64,000 nt of DNA from positions 2,356,001 through 2,420,000 of the forward strand of contig CP074402.1 of the NCBI GenBank assembly GCA_018388625.1. The letters run 5' to 3'. The notes beneath the pieces are model-generated. The model was not told where the DNA came from. It saw only the letters and a program-made list of their open reading frames with translations, and searched no databases. Source of the DNA: Nocardiopsis eucommiae (lineage in GTDB: Bacteria; Actinomycetota; Actinomycetes; Streptosporangiales; Streptosporangiaceae). Within the stretch, counting starts at the first letter, position 1. Each line of letters begins with the position of its first letter. Positions 10,747 through 21,255 of the stretch are shown here, one piece after another. The position numbers and the translations under genes were made by a program.

Positions 10747-11519
10747 TCAGGCTCCCCCGCCTCACTGGGTGCGGAATAGCGAACCCCGAGGTCCTTCGCC
10801 ATGTTCTGCAGCTCGGACTCGAAGAACGGTTCCATGTCCCCGACCACGAAACTCAGATGTTGGAACACCTCCATACAGACCACGCCATACAGGCGCACCC
10901 AGCACGCGGTGAGGACCATGACGGCGCCCTCGGAGATGTCGGGCGAGGTGAATCCGACGGAGTCGGCGAAGGAACGCAGCTCCGGGCGGAGCGCGTCCGG
11001 GATCTCCTCGTCCGTCGGCAACGGGAAGCGCTCCTCCGAGACCAGGCGGTCGAAGAGGGTGAAGAAGGTGGAACCGAAACGGCGGCCCGCCTCCAGGGCA
11101 CGGGTGATGTCGGCTTCAGGGTCCAGTCGGGTCCTCGGCCCGAACATCACCGAGAACTCGGCCTGGTGGGTGATGGCCCAGTTCCGGAAGGCGCGCAGGG
11201 AGACGAGGATGCGGCCGTCAGTGTCCTCCACGGGCATGCTGGCGTCGGCGGCGGCCACCACGTCGGCCAGTTCCTCGTACATCTCCGCGGTGATCATCAC
11301 GAGCAGGGCGTCGATCCCGGGCACGTAGCGGTACAGGCCGGGGGCGGTCATGCCCATCTCACGGGCGATCGCGCGCAGGGAGACCCCGACGACCCCGAAC
11401 TCCACGAGGTGTCTGCGGGCGATCTCCTTGATCTCGGAGAGTGTGGCCTCGCGCACACGCTCGCGGCGGCTCAGGGTGCCCCCGGTCCGATGGTCGCTTG
11501 TGACCGGCGGTTTCGTCAT
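10747..11519 (-). CDS. TetR/AcrR-family repressor, divergent from MMPL gene
   Basis: An N-terminal TetR helix-turn-helix (residues about 20-65; VSLRAIAREMGMTAPGLYRYV is typical of the WHG-domain subgroup) and an all-helical ligand domain, about 257 residues. As written the frame runs on for hundreds of residues into the peptidase gene. One extra base in the run 10754-10758 gives the end SEAGGA and a stop at 10747-10749, the normal length. ATG at 11519 is preferred; a GTG at 11543 would add eight residues. It is divergently arranged with the MMPL gene and shares a 28-base inverted repeat with it, so it most likely represses that transporter. Confidence 0.85.
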
Positions 11520-11580
11520 GTGCTGCGGTACACCCCGTCTCACGCGCCAGGGTCGAGGCGCTTCGGTTGTCTCGGTGATG

Positions 11581-11635
11581 TTGACATCGTAATGCCTGCA
11601 CGCTTAAGTGAACACCGTTAGCAAACAGTGTTCAC
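11581..11635 (+). promoter_or_regulatory. MMPL promoter with overlapping TetR operator
   Basis: TTGACA at 11581-11586, 17 bases, then TTAAGT at 11604-11609. An inverted repeat begins inside the -10: GTGAACACCGTT (11608-11619), AGCA, AACAGTGTTCAC (11624-11635), 11 of 12 positions matched. Its position over the start of transcription, between divergent regulator and transporter, fits a repressor site. Confidence 0.7.
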
Positions 11636-11669
11636 GAACATGACGAGCGTTCGCTTGAAAGGGCGGCCC

Positions 11670-13882
11670 ATGCCGACACACACGGGGTTCTTCGGCCGAC
11701 TGGGGCTCGGCGCCCACCGGGGCCGATGGTGGATCCTGGCCCTCACGGGACTCTTCGCGGCCTTCTCCGTGGTGTGGGGCCTCGGCGTCTTCTCGGACGT
11801 CAGCCAGAGCGGGTTCGAGGACCCGGGCTCGGAGTCCTCGCGGGCCATGGACGTGCTCCAGGAGGAGCTCGGACACGACGACATCGACATCATCGCGGTC
11901 TACCGCAGCGACGAGATGCGGGTGGACAACCCGACCTTCGCCCAGGCCGTGCAGCGGATCACCGACGGCCTGCCCGAGGAGGTCGGCGGATACGAGCTGT
12001 ACCTGGACGAGGACCTCTCGGAGGTCGAGCGCGGCATGCTCGTGTCCGAGGACATGCACGCTACCTACGTGCCGGTCACCCTGACGGGCGAGACGCACGA
12101 GGAGCGCCTGCACCAGTACGAGGCCACGGCGCGCGCCCTGGAGTCCGGCCCGCTGGAGACCCACCTGGGCGGCCCCATCGCGGTCGAGCACGAACTCTCC
12201 GAGACGGCGGAGAGCGACATCATCCGCGCCGAGCTCATCACGCTCCCGGTCCTGCTCCTGCTGCTGGTCCTGATCTTCGGCGGGCTGGTCGCCGGTCTCG
12301 TACCGCTCGCCGTCGGCGGCCTGGCGATCCTCGGGTCCCTCACCGTCCTGCGCGCGCTCACCTCCGTGACCGAGGTGTCGGTCTTCGCCATCAACGTCGC
12401 CACCCTCCTCGGCCTGGGGCTGGCGATCGACTACGGCCTGTTCATGGTCAGCCGCTTCCGTGAGGAGCTGGGACGCGGGCGCACCGTCCCCGACGCGGTC
12501 CGCCGCACGGTTGACACCGCCGGTCGTACCGTCGCCTTCTCCGGGGTGACCGTGGGCATCGCCTTCGCGGGCCTGCTGTTCTTCCCGCAGCCCATCCTCA
12601 AGTCCATCGGCTTCGGCGGCATCGCCGTGGTGGCCTTCGACCTGATCGCCGCCCTGGTCTTCCTGCCCGCCCTGATGGCGGTGGTGGGACGCCGGATCGA
12701 CCGGCTCGCACTCCCGCTGCCGCGCCGGACCGTGACGGGTGTGATCGACGAGAACGCGGGGGCCTGGGCGAGGTTCGCCCGCACCGTGATGCGGGGCCCC
12801 GCCGTGTCCCTGGTCGCCGTCGGCTGCGTGCTGGTCGCCTTCAGCTCCGGGCTCGCCTCAACCCAGTTCGGCGCCACCGACCAGCGCTACCTGCCCGCCG
12901 ACGCCTCCAGCAGGGTCGGTACCGAGGCCATGGCGGAGGACTTCCCCGCCGGGCAGGTCGGCAGGCTGCACGTGGCGGTGCTCGGTGACAGCGGCGAGGC
13001 CGCGGTCGACGAGTACGTGGAGCGCCTCGACGCCCTGCCCGGCGCGGTCCGCACGAGTGTCGCCCGGGCGGAGGAGGGCATTGCGCACGTGGAGGTCGCC
13101 TACCAGGGCGCCACGGACGACCCCGAGGTGCAGCGGCTGGTGCGTGACGTGCGTGCCGAACCCGGTCCCGAGGGCGCCGAGGAGACCCTCGTGGGCGGTG
13201 TGGCCGCCATGCAGCTGGACAACCTGGACGCGATCGTCCAGGAGGCCCCGAAGACGGTCGCGTTCATCATCGGTTCCACGCTGGTGCTGCTCTTCCTGGC
13301 CTTCGGCTCCGTGGTGCTGCCCGTCAAGGCGGTCCTCATGGGCGCGCTGTCCCTGGGCGCCTCGCTCGGCGTGGTGATCTGGGGCTTCCAGGAGGGGTTC
13401 TTCGCCGGGCTGCTCGGGTTCGACCCGGTCGGCACCATCGATCCCACGTACCTGGTGCTCATCATGATCGTCTCCTTCGGGCTGGCGATGGACTACGAGC
13501 TCTTCCTGCTCAGCCGGGTGCGTGAGGAGTACCTGCGCAGTGGCGACAACACCCGATCAGTGGCCCTGGGGCTCCAGCGCACCGGCCGGATCATCACCAG
13601 CGCCGCCCTGTTGCTGGGCGTGGTGCTCGTGGCGATGGGCACCTCGGGGCTGCTCTTCCTGAAGATCATCGGAATCGGACTCGCGCTCGCGGTGCTGGTC
13701 GACGCCACCCTGGTGCGCGCGGTCATGGTGCCCGCCACCATGCGTCTGCTCGGTGACTGGAACTGGTGGCTGCCGCGCCCGCTGCGGTGGTTGCACGACC
13801 GGATCGGTATCTCGGAGGGCGGCGACGAGGAGGAATCCCCCGAGCTCAGCGAACGGCGGGAGCGGGTCCCCGCGGGGTCTGA
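11670..13882 (+). CDS. MMPL-family RND transporter
   Basis: Integral membrane exporter of the MmpL class, about 737 residues, with two halves that each have one large extracytoplasmic loop and about six TM segments. The proton-relay motifs are GLAIDYGLFMVSRFREE in the first half and GLAMDYELFLLSRVREE in the second. The ATG at 11670 has AAAGGG at good distance. As written the frame runs to 14024 through a perfect hairpin; one extra G in 13874-13877 gives a stop at 13880-13882, 11 bases before that hairpin, and I prefer this end. In relatives such pumps export lipids or drugs. Control is probably by the divergent TetR protein. Confidence 0.88.
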
Positions 13883-13893
13883 CCCCGAACCCC

Positions 13894-13928
13894 GGAACCC
13901 CGCCCGGCCGCGTGCCGGGCGGGGTTCC
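13894..13928 (+). terminator. Terminator of the MMPL gene
   Basis: A perfect 14-bp stem (13894-13907, 13915-13928) with a seven-base loop. It would lie inside coding sequence if the frame were read as written, which supports the corrected stop at 13880-13882. Confidence 0.8.
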
Positions 13929-14031
13929 GCGCGTGGTGGAGGCTTGCGTGAGGAGCGCCCGGTGCGGGGCCCACCAGCCCTCAGTCCTCGAAGAGCTCCT
14001 CGACCCGGCCGACACTCAGGCTGAGAGGCGT

Positions 14032-14066
14032 AAGGGCCCGGCTCCCCTCGGGGAGACCGGGCCCTT
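14032..14066 (-). terminator. Terminator of the fadAB operon
   Basis: A 10-bp stem (14032-14041 with 14057-14066) continued inward by CTCCCC/GGGGAG with one bulged base, 14 bases beyond the fadB stop on the minus strand. It may serve both strands. Confidence 0.7.
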
Positions 14067-14079
14067 GGCGACCGGGGGC

Positions 14080-16172
14080 CTAGAAGGCCTTCGGGGCGCC
14101 CTCGTGGAACGGCTTGCCGTTCACCTCGGTGGACACGCCGACCTTGTCCAGGTACGGGGTGATACCGCCGGTGTGGAAGGGCCAGCCGGCGCCCGTGATC
14201 AGGCAGAGGTCGATGTCGGCGGCCTCGGCCACCACACCCTCGTCCAGCATGATCCGGATCTCCCTGGCCAGGGCGCGCAGGGCCCGGTCCAGGATCTCCT
14301 TCTCCTCGGACGGGGAGTCCCCGCCCTTGAGGAGCTCCTTCACCTCGGAGTCGATGGTCAGGTCCGGGGCGAAGATCGCCGTCTTGCCCGCCTTGACCAC
14401 GGCCTCCAGCTGCGGGGACACCGCGAAGCGCTCCGGGAACGCCTCGTGCAGGGTCTCCGCGACGTGCAGACCGACCGCCGGGCCGACCAGCTGGAGCAGC
14501 ATCAGCGGCGACATCGGCAGACCCAGCGGCGCGACCGCGCGGTCAGCGACCTCGGGCTCCGTGCCCTCGCCCACGGCGCCCAGCACCTCACCCATGAACA
14601 GGGTGAGCAGACGGTTGACGACGAACGCCGGGGCGTCCTTGCACAGGACCGAGGTCTTCTTCAGCTTCTTCGCCGTGGCGAACGCCGTGGCCAGCGAGGC
14701 GTCGTCGGTCCGGTCGCCGCGGACGATCTCCAGCAGCGGCAGGACGGCGACGGGGTTGAAGAAGTGGAAGCCCACGACCCGCTCGGGGTGCTGGAGCTTC
14801 GACGCCATCTCGGTGATGGACAGCGAGGAGGTGTTGGTGGCGAGGATCGCCTCGGGGAGACCACGGCCTCCACCTCGGCGAACACCTGCTGCTTGACCTC
14901 CATCTTCTCGAAGACGGCCTCGATGACGAAGTCGGCGTCCGAGAAGGCGTCCTTGGTGAGCGAACCGGTGACCAGGGCCTTGAGGTGGTTGGCCTTGTCC
15001 TGGTTGACGCGCCCCTTCTTGAGGAGCTTGTCGACCTCACCGTGGACGTAGTCCACACCCTTGTTCAGGCGGTCCTGGTCCAGGTCGGTCATGACGACCG
15101 GCACGTCCAGGCGGCGCGCGAACAGCAGGGCCAGCTGCCCGGCCATCAGACCGGCGCCGACGACGCCGACCTTGGTGACCTTGCGGGCCAGCGACTTGTC
15201 CGGCGCGCCCGCCGGGCGCTTGGCGCGCTTCTGCACGAGGTCGAAGGCGTACAGGCCGGCCTTGAGCTCGTCGCTCATGATGAGGTCCGCGAGCGCCTGG
15301 TCCTCGGCGTCGAAGCCCTCGTCACGGGTGGCGGTCTTGGCGGCGGCGACCAGCTCGACGGCGCGGGCCGGGGCCGGGGCGGCGCCGTGCAGCTTGCCCT
15401 CGACCACGAAGCGGGCCATGTTGACCGCGTTGTCCCAGGCCTCGCCCTTGTCGACCTCGGGGCGCTCCACGGTGACGTCGCCCTTGACGACCTTCGCGGC
15501 CCAGCGCAGGGACTCCTCGACGAAGTCGGCGGGCTCGAAGATCGCGTCCGCGATCCCCATCTCGAAGACCTGCTTGCCCTTGATCATCTTGTTCTGGGCG
15601 AGCGGGTTGTCGACGATCAGCTTGAGGGCCTTCTCGGCGCCGATCAGGTGGGGCAGCAGGTACGTGCCGCCCCAGCCGGGAACCAGGCCGAGGAAGGCCT
15701 CGGGGAGCGCGAAGGCCGGGACGCCCGAGGAGACGGTGCGGTACGAGCAGTGCAGCGCCACCTCGACGCCGCCGCCCATGGCCGCGCCGTTGACCAGCGC
15801 GAAGGTCGGCACGTCCAGTTCACCGAGCTTGCGGAACGTGTCGTGGCCCAGCTTGCCGATGGCCTCGGCCTGCTCGCGGGTCTGGATCGCGGGGACGCCC
15901 GTGAGGTCCGCGCCGACCGCGAAGATGAACGGCTTGCCGGTGACGGCCACGGCCACGATGTCGGTGCGCGCCTTGGCGGCCTCGATCGCGGCGTCCAGGC
16001 TGAGCAGGCCGCCGGGGCCGAAGGTGTTCGGCTTGGTGTGGTCGTGCCCGTTGTCCAGGGTGATCAGGACGGCGGTGCCAGCACCGTAGGGGAGCTCGAC
16101 ATCGCGGGAGATCGCGTTGGTGACGACCTCGTCCTTGAAAAGCTCGCGGGCCTCTTCGATGGCGGTGCTCAC
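14080..16172 (-). CDS. fadB: Fatty oxidation complex alpha subunit (enoyl-CoA hydratase/3-hydroxyacyl-CoA dehydrogenase)
   Basis: Bifunctional beta-oxidation enzyme, about 697 residues: hydration of enoyl-CoA, then NAD-dependent oxidation of the 3-hydroxyacyl-CoA. The N-terminal crotonase domain has GKPFIFAVGADL (oxyanion hole) and GGGVEVAL; the C-terminal dehydrogenase has VGAGLMAGQLA and the GFHFFNPV catalytic block. The GTG start overlaps the fadA stop as GTGA. The frame breaks in the run 14854-14857; one extra base (C on the coding strand) restores VVSPEAILATNTS. It works with the upstream thiolase as an FadAB pair. Confidence 0.94.
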
Positions 16173-17367
16173 TTGCCCCCTCGTAGTTGGTGTTCTCCCA
16201 CAGGATGGTCCCGCCCATGCCCAGGCCCACGCACATGGTGGTGATGCCGTAGCGGACGTCGGGGCGCTCGGCGAACTGGCGCGCCAGCTGCATCATCAGG
16301 CGGCCGCCGGAGGAGGCCAGCGGGTGGCCGACCGCGATGGCGCCACCCCACGGGTTGACGCGGGCGTCGTCGTCGGCGATGCCGAAGTGCTCCAGGAAGG
16401 CGAGCACCTGGACGGCGAAGGCCTCGTTGATCTCGATCAGACCGACGTCGTCGATCGAGATGCCCTGGCGGGCGAACAGCTTCTCCGTGGCGGGGACCGG
16501 GCCCACACCCATGACCTCGGGCTCGACGCCGGTGAACGAGAAGTCGACCAGGCGCATCCTGGCGTCCAGGCCCAGCTCCTCGGCGACCTCCTCGGCCATG
16601 AGCAGCGTGCCGGTGGCGCCGTCGTTAAGGCCGGCGGCGTTGCCGGGCGTCACGTTGCCGTGCGCGCGGAACGGCGTCTTGAGACCGGCGAGCGACTCCA
16701 TGGTGGTGCCGGGGCGCGGCGGCTCGTCCTGCGTGGCCAGGCCGAAGCCCTTCTCCGCCGAACGGACCAGGGTCTCGACCAGGTCGGGCTGGATCTTCCC
16801 GTCGGCGTAGGCCTTGGCGACCTTCTCCTGGCTGCGCACCGCGTAGGCGTCGGCGCGCTCCTTGGTGATGGTCGGGTACCGGTCGTGCAGGTTCTCGGCG
16901 GTGTTGCCCATGACCAGCGCGGACGGGTCGACCAGCTTCTCGGAGATGATGCGGGGGTTGGGGTCGACGCCCTCGCCCATGGGGTGGCGGCCCATGTGCT
17001 CGACGCCACCGGCGATCACGACGTCGTAGGCACCGAAGGCGATGCCCGCGCCCGCGGTGGTCGCGGCGGTGAGCGCGCCGGCGCACATGCGGTCGATGGA
17101 GTAACCGGGGACGCTGCGCGGCAGCCCGGCGAGGATCGCGGCGGTGCGCCCGAGCGTCAGGCCCTGGTCGCCGATCTGGGTGGTGGCGGCGATGGCGACC
17201 TCGTCGACGCGCTCCGGGGGCAGGCCCGGGTTGCGGCGCATCAGTTCGCGGATGACGCGGACGATCAGGTCGTCGGCGCGCGTCTCGGCGTAGAGGCCCT
17301 TGCCTGACTTGCCGAACGGGGTGCGGACCCCATCGACAAACACGACATCGCGGGCAGTTCGCGACAC
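16169..17367 (-). CDS. fadA: Acetyl-CoA acyltransferase (thiolase)
   Basis: Thiolase, about 399 residues, which cleaves 3-ketoacyl-CoA with CoA in the last step of beta-oxidation. The nucleophilic cysteine is in DRMCAGALTA, the family NEAFA block follows, then GGAIAVGHPLASSGGR and CVGLGMGG with the second cysteine. The GTG at 17367 has a strong AAGGAGGGG 8 bases upstream. As written it runs past its end into fadB; one extra base in 16176-16180 gives the terminal NYEGGK and a stop overlapping the fadB start (GTGA). Confidence 0.94.
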
Positions 17368-17559
17368 GATGGCCCCTCCTTCTCCAAGCGTTGGGTGGAC
17401 TGTATGAGTCCATGCTACTCGCCAGTAACAAATAGTGCGAGCGGCGGGGCCCCTCACTTCCGAAGTCGGGGGAGGCCCCTACTTTCGGCGCTTGTGGACG
17501 CCCCGGCCGACGCGGTTCGCTGAGGGTGGATTCCGAACGAGGGGGACACGGGGACGACG

Positions 17560-19383
17560 ATGCCACGACCGGACACGGAACACCAGGAACTGCTCAGAAA
17601 AGCGCCCAGGGCACCGCTGCGGCGACTGTGGGAGTACGCCCGCCCGCACTGGCGGGCGTTGGTCGCCGGAGGCGTCCTCACCTTCCTCGGCGGGATCACC
17701 GGCCTGGTCCAGCCGCTCATGGCCAAGTACGTGATCGACGCTCTGGGTAGCGGCGCGTCCGTCTCCGGGCCGATCCTCGTCCTGCTGGGCGTGGTGCTCG
17801 CGGGAGCCGTGATCGGGGCCCTCGGCGCCTTCGTCCTCGAACGCACCGGCCAGAGCGTCGTGCTCGGCGTGCGCCGCACCCTGGTGGGCCGACTCGTCCG
17901 ACTGCGCGTGGGCGAACTCGACCGGCTCAAGCCGGGCGACCTCGTCTCCCGGCTCACCGCCGACACCACGCTGCTCAGATCCGTCGCCACCAGCGGTATC
18001 ACCAACCTCTTCACCAGCGCGGTCCTGCTGGTGGGCGGCATCGTCGTCATGGGGGTGCTCAGCCCGCTCCTGCTCCTGATCACGCTGGGCATGGTGGTGC
18101 TGGTCGGCCTCCTCATGGGGATCGTCCTGCCCAGGATCGGGCGCGCCACCCAGGCGGCGCAGGCCTCGCTCGGTGAGATGGGCTCCCTCCTGGAGCGGAT
18201 CTTCGGCGCCTTCCGCACGGTCAAGGCCTCCTCCGCCGAACGGGCCGAGATCGCCCGACTCGACGAGTCCGCCGTGGAGTCCTGGCGCCGGGGCGTGTCC
18301 GTGGCCGGGTGGACCGCCCTGTCGGGCACGCTGTCCATGCTCACGGTCAACACGAGCTTCCTCGTGGTGCTGGGCGTCGGCGGCGGCATGGTGGCGGCGG
18401 GGACCATGAGCGTGTCCACGCTCATCGCCTTCCTGCTGTTGCTCTTCTACCTCATGGAACCCATCAGCACCCTCGTGCAGTCGGCCACCGAGCTCCAGAC
18501 CGGGCTGGCCGCCATCCGCAGGATCGACGAGGTCACCGACCTCGACCAGGAGGACCCCGGACGGGCTCCTACCGAACCCGCCTCACCCCGACCGGCCGAC
18601 GTCTCCCTCACCGACGTCACCTTCCGCTACCACCCCGACCTGCCCCTGGTACACCACGGGGTGAGCTTCGCGGCGTCGGGGCCCGGACTGACCGCCCTGG
18701 TCGGTCCCTCGGGGTCGGGAAAGACCACCGTCTTCTCCCTGATCGAACGCTTCTACGACGCCACCACCGGCACCGTGCGCCTGGACGGCACCGACGTCCG
18801 TGACTGGCCCCTGGAGGAGCTGCGCTCCCAGATCGGCTACGTGGAACAGGACGCCCCGGTCCTCGACGGCACCCTGCGCACCAACCTCACCATGGCCGCC
18901 CCGAACGCCACCGAGGAGCAGATCCAGGAGGTGATCCGCACCGCCCGCCTCACCGACCTGGTCCGGCGTCTGCCCGGCGGACTGGAGAACCCGATCGGCC
19001 ACCGGGGCGTGACCATCTCCGGGGGCGAACGCCAGCGGGTGGCCATCGCCCGCGCCCTGCTCCGCCGTCCGCGCCTCCTCCTGATGGACGAGGCCACCTC
19101 CCAGCTGGACGCCGCCAACGAGGGGGCGCTCAGGGAGGTCATGCTGGCGGCGGCACGCGACACCACCGTGATCGTCGTCGCGCACCGGCTCTCCACGGTC
19201 ACCAGCGCCGAGCGGATCGTGGTCCTGGAGACCGGGCGGGTACGCGCGGTGGGAACCCACGCCGAACTGGTCGAACACGACTCCCTCTACCGGGACCTCG
19301 CCGCCGGTCAGCTCCTCGCACCGGAGCCCGCGGGCACCGACGACTCCCGGGAGGAGCCCACCGTGGTCAGTCTCCGAGAGTGA
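17560..19383 (+). CDS. ABC exporter, TM domain fused to ATPase
   Basis: 607 residues: a six-helix ABC membrane domain (residues about 40-320) and one nucleotide-binding domain. Walker A VGPSGSGKTT, Q-loop YVEQD, signature ISGGERQR, Walker B LLMDEAT, H-loop VAHRLST. A half-transporter of the MsbA/LmrA type that would work as a homodimer. ATG start with GAGGGGG upstream. It is divergent from fadA across a 192-base gap, and its last 17 bases overlap the convergent FBP gene. Substrate (drug, lipid or peptide) cannot be told. Confidence 0.92.
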   Translation: MPRPDTEHQELLRKAPRAPLRRLWEYARPHWRALVAGGVLTFLGGITGLVQPLMAKYVIDALGSGASVSGPILVLLGVVLAGAVIGALGAFVLERTGQSVVLGVRRTLVGRLVRLRVGELDRLKPGDLVSRLTADTTLLRSVATSGITNLFTSAVLLVGGIVVMGVLSPLLLLITLGMVVLVGLLMGIVLPRIGRATQAAQASLGEMGSLLERIFGAFRTVKASSAERAEIARLDESAVESWRRGVSVAGWTALSGTLSMLTVNTSFLVVLGVGGGMVAAGTMSVSTLIAFLLLLFYLMEPISTLVQSATELQTGLAAIRRIDEVTDLDQEDPGRAPTEPASPRPADVSLTDVTFRYHPDLPLVHHGVSFAASGPGLTALVGPSGSGKTTVFSLIERFYDATTGTVRLDGTDVRDWPLEELRSQIGYVEQDAPVLDGTLRTNLTMAAPNATEEQIQEVIRTARLTDLVRRLPGGLENPIGHRGVTISGGERQRVAIARALLRRPRLLLMDEATSQLDAANEGALREVMLAAARDTTVIVVAHRLSTVTSAERIVVLETGRVRAVGTHAELVEHDSLYRDLAAGQLLAPEPAGTDDSREEPTVVSLRE

Positions 19384-19873
19384 GGAAGGAGGAGGCGAAA
19401 CGGTCGACGTTGAGGCGCAGGCGCTGGACGCGCTCCTCCCGGGTGATGGTCTCCGCCGGCTGGATCAGCGCGGACTCCCGCCTGCCCCGCACGTACGACG
19501 GGCAGGCCAGGTCCGCGCACACGTACAGGCCGACCGTGTCGCCCTGGCGTCCGGCCTTGCCGGGCTTGGGGGCGCTGAACAGCCGGACGCCGCCCGCGGG
19601 GTGCACGGTCAGGCAGAACGAGCAGGCCATCGACTTGAAGAAGTTCGCCTTGCGGTTTCCCGTCGGGAGCCGCAGGGCGATCCCGAGCGGTTCCTCCCCG
19701 GACTCGATCACCAGGTAGGCGCGGCCCGGCGCCTTGGGGTCGGTCCACCCGAGGAAGTCCGTGTCCTCCCAGTCCAGGACCGGCAGGGTCGCGGGAAAGG
19801 ACAACCGCTTGGTCTCGCCCTTGGGGCAGTTGACGAACGAGGAGCGGATCTCCTCGTGGCTCAGTTCGCGCAT
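19367..19873 (-). CDS. FBP-domain (elongation factor G-binding) zinc-finger protein
   Basis: 168 residues ending in a treble-clef zinc finger like the C-terminal domain of FusB/FBP: cysteines in SMACSFCLTV and VCADLACPSY, with the family ending RVQRLRLNVDRFASSF. FusB-type proteins bind EF-G on stalled ribosomes and cause fusidic acid tolerance; single-domain actinobacterial forms are common, with unproven function. A normal-length gene without breaks. Its 3' end overlaps the ABC exporter on the opposite strand by 17 bases. Confidence 0.85.
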   Translation of the reverse strand: MRELSHEEIRSSFVNCPKGETKRLSFPATLPVLDWEDTDFLGWTDPKAPGRAYLVIESGEEPLGIALRLPTGNRKANFFKSMACSFCLTVHPAGGVRLFSAPKPGKAGRQGDTVGLYVCADLACPSYVRGRRESALIQPAETITREERVQRLRLNVDRFASSFLTLGD

Positions 19874-19997
19874 GGCTCTCTCCGGTGGACGGCGGTGACG
19901 ACTGACGGATCATGCCAGGAGGGACGGGTGAGTGCGAGTCCTTTTCGCACGTGGGGCTCCTTCCCCGAACCCCGTGCGCACACCCGCTCCACAGGGA

Positions 19998-20031
19998 GGG
20001 GCCGGGAACCCCCCAGGGAGTTCCCGGCCCC
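19998..20031 (-). terminator. Terminator of the TPR gene
   Basis: A perfect 12-bp stem (19998-20009 and 20020-20031) with a ten-base loop, 26 bases beyond the TPR gene stop on the minus strand. Confidence 0.7.
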
Positions 20032-20056
20032 GGTGAGCTCGGGTGTGTCGCTCGTG

Positions 20057-21048
20057 TCAGAGGAGCGCGTTGGCCTCACGGTGGCGACCGGCGGAGTTGT
20101 AGGCGCCCGCCAGGTCGCGGCGCAGCCGCATGATGAGCCGTCTGACCTCCGGGTCGCCCGAGGAGTTGAGCGCCACCCTGTAGGCCTCGCGGAGCACCTC
20201 GACCGCGTCGTCCGTCCGGCCCGCCTGCGTGTAGGCGCGGCCCAGCCGGTGGTGCACCGTGAGCGTGTCCAGGTGGCCCTTGCCCAGGCGGCGACGGCGC
20301 CCGGCCAGCACCATGCGCAGCTGGGAGACGGCCTCCTCGTACCGGCCGGCCATGCTCTGCGCCGCGCTCAGGCCGAGCCGCAGCTCCTCGCGGCGCTCGG
20401 TGGAGGCGACGTCCTCGATGGCCCGCGCGTAGTGGGCCACGGCGGCGTCCACCCGTCCGCTGCGCCGGTAGCACACGGCCAGGCGCATGCGCGCCTCCAC
20501 CGTGTCCTCGTCGGCCGGACCGAACTGGCTCTCCCGCTGACCGAGCAGGATCTCCCACTGGGCGGCGGCGTCGGCGGGGCAGCCCACGTCCTCCAGCGCC
20601 CAGGCGAGGTTCTCCCGGATGATCTCGGTCCGGGGTGGTCCTCGCCGTAGACCGCGACGGCCTCGCCCAGGGCCAGCTCGAACTGCTGCACGGCGGCCTG
20701 CCGCCGACCCATCTGGGCGTACTTGGTGGCCAGGTTGTTCCGGGCGGTGATGGTGTCCGGGTGCTCGGTGCCGAGGCGCTCCACCAGGGACTGGAGGGTG
20801 CGCTCGAGCGAGGCCGCGCGCATCCCGGCCGTGGGCCCCTTGGCCACCGGGGCGGACGAACCCGTCCGCCGGGGCAGCGGCCGGTCCCCGGCATCGCTGG
20901 CCACCCTGCCCGCCGGGGCCGGTACCTGCTCAGGCACGGCGGCGGGCTCGAACTGATCATCAGAAGCGGGCATGGCGGCCTCGGTCGACTCGACCTCGGC
21001 AGAACGCGTCAACCCCGCCTCGCGTAGCAGCGCACGCCAGAACGACAA
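20057..21048 (-). CDS. Tetratricopeptide-repeat protein
   Basis: About 330 residues. A disordered, Pro/Ala-rich N-terminus (about 1-85) is followed by helical pairs of TPR type (HPDTITARNNLATKYAQMGR, then VEARMRLAVCYRRSGR, then LTVHHRLGRAYTQAGR). There is no enzyme domain, signal peptide or TM segment, so it is probably a cytoplasmic scaffold or the sensor part of a partner that cannot be named from this context. The frame breaks in the run 20632-20635; one extra base restores DHPRTEIIRENLAWALEDVG. Confidence 0.8.
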
Positions 21049-21255
21049 GCAGACTCACCACATTTCCCTGATCACACGAGCCGGGAGCCTTGTGGGCCCA
21101 CGGTTCGGTACACACCCGTTGAGGAACCGCCCTGAGTTTTCAGAGCACGTTTCTATAACTTAATCGGACAGCGGGCTATGGAACAGGCGTGAACCACCCT
21201 TGTAGGGGGTGAGTTCAGTCACGTCTGGGTTCAAAGTGGTTGAAGAGGGTAGTGA

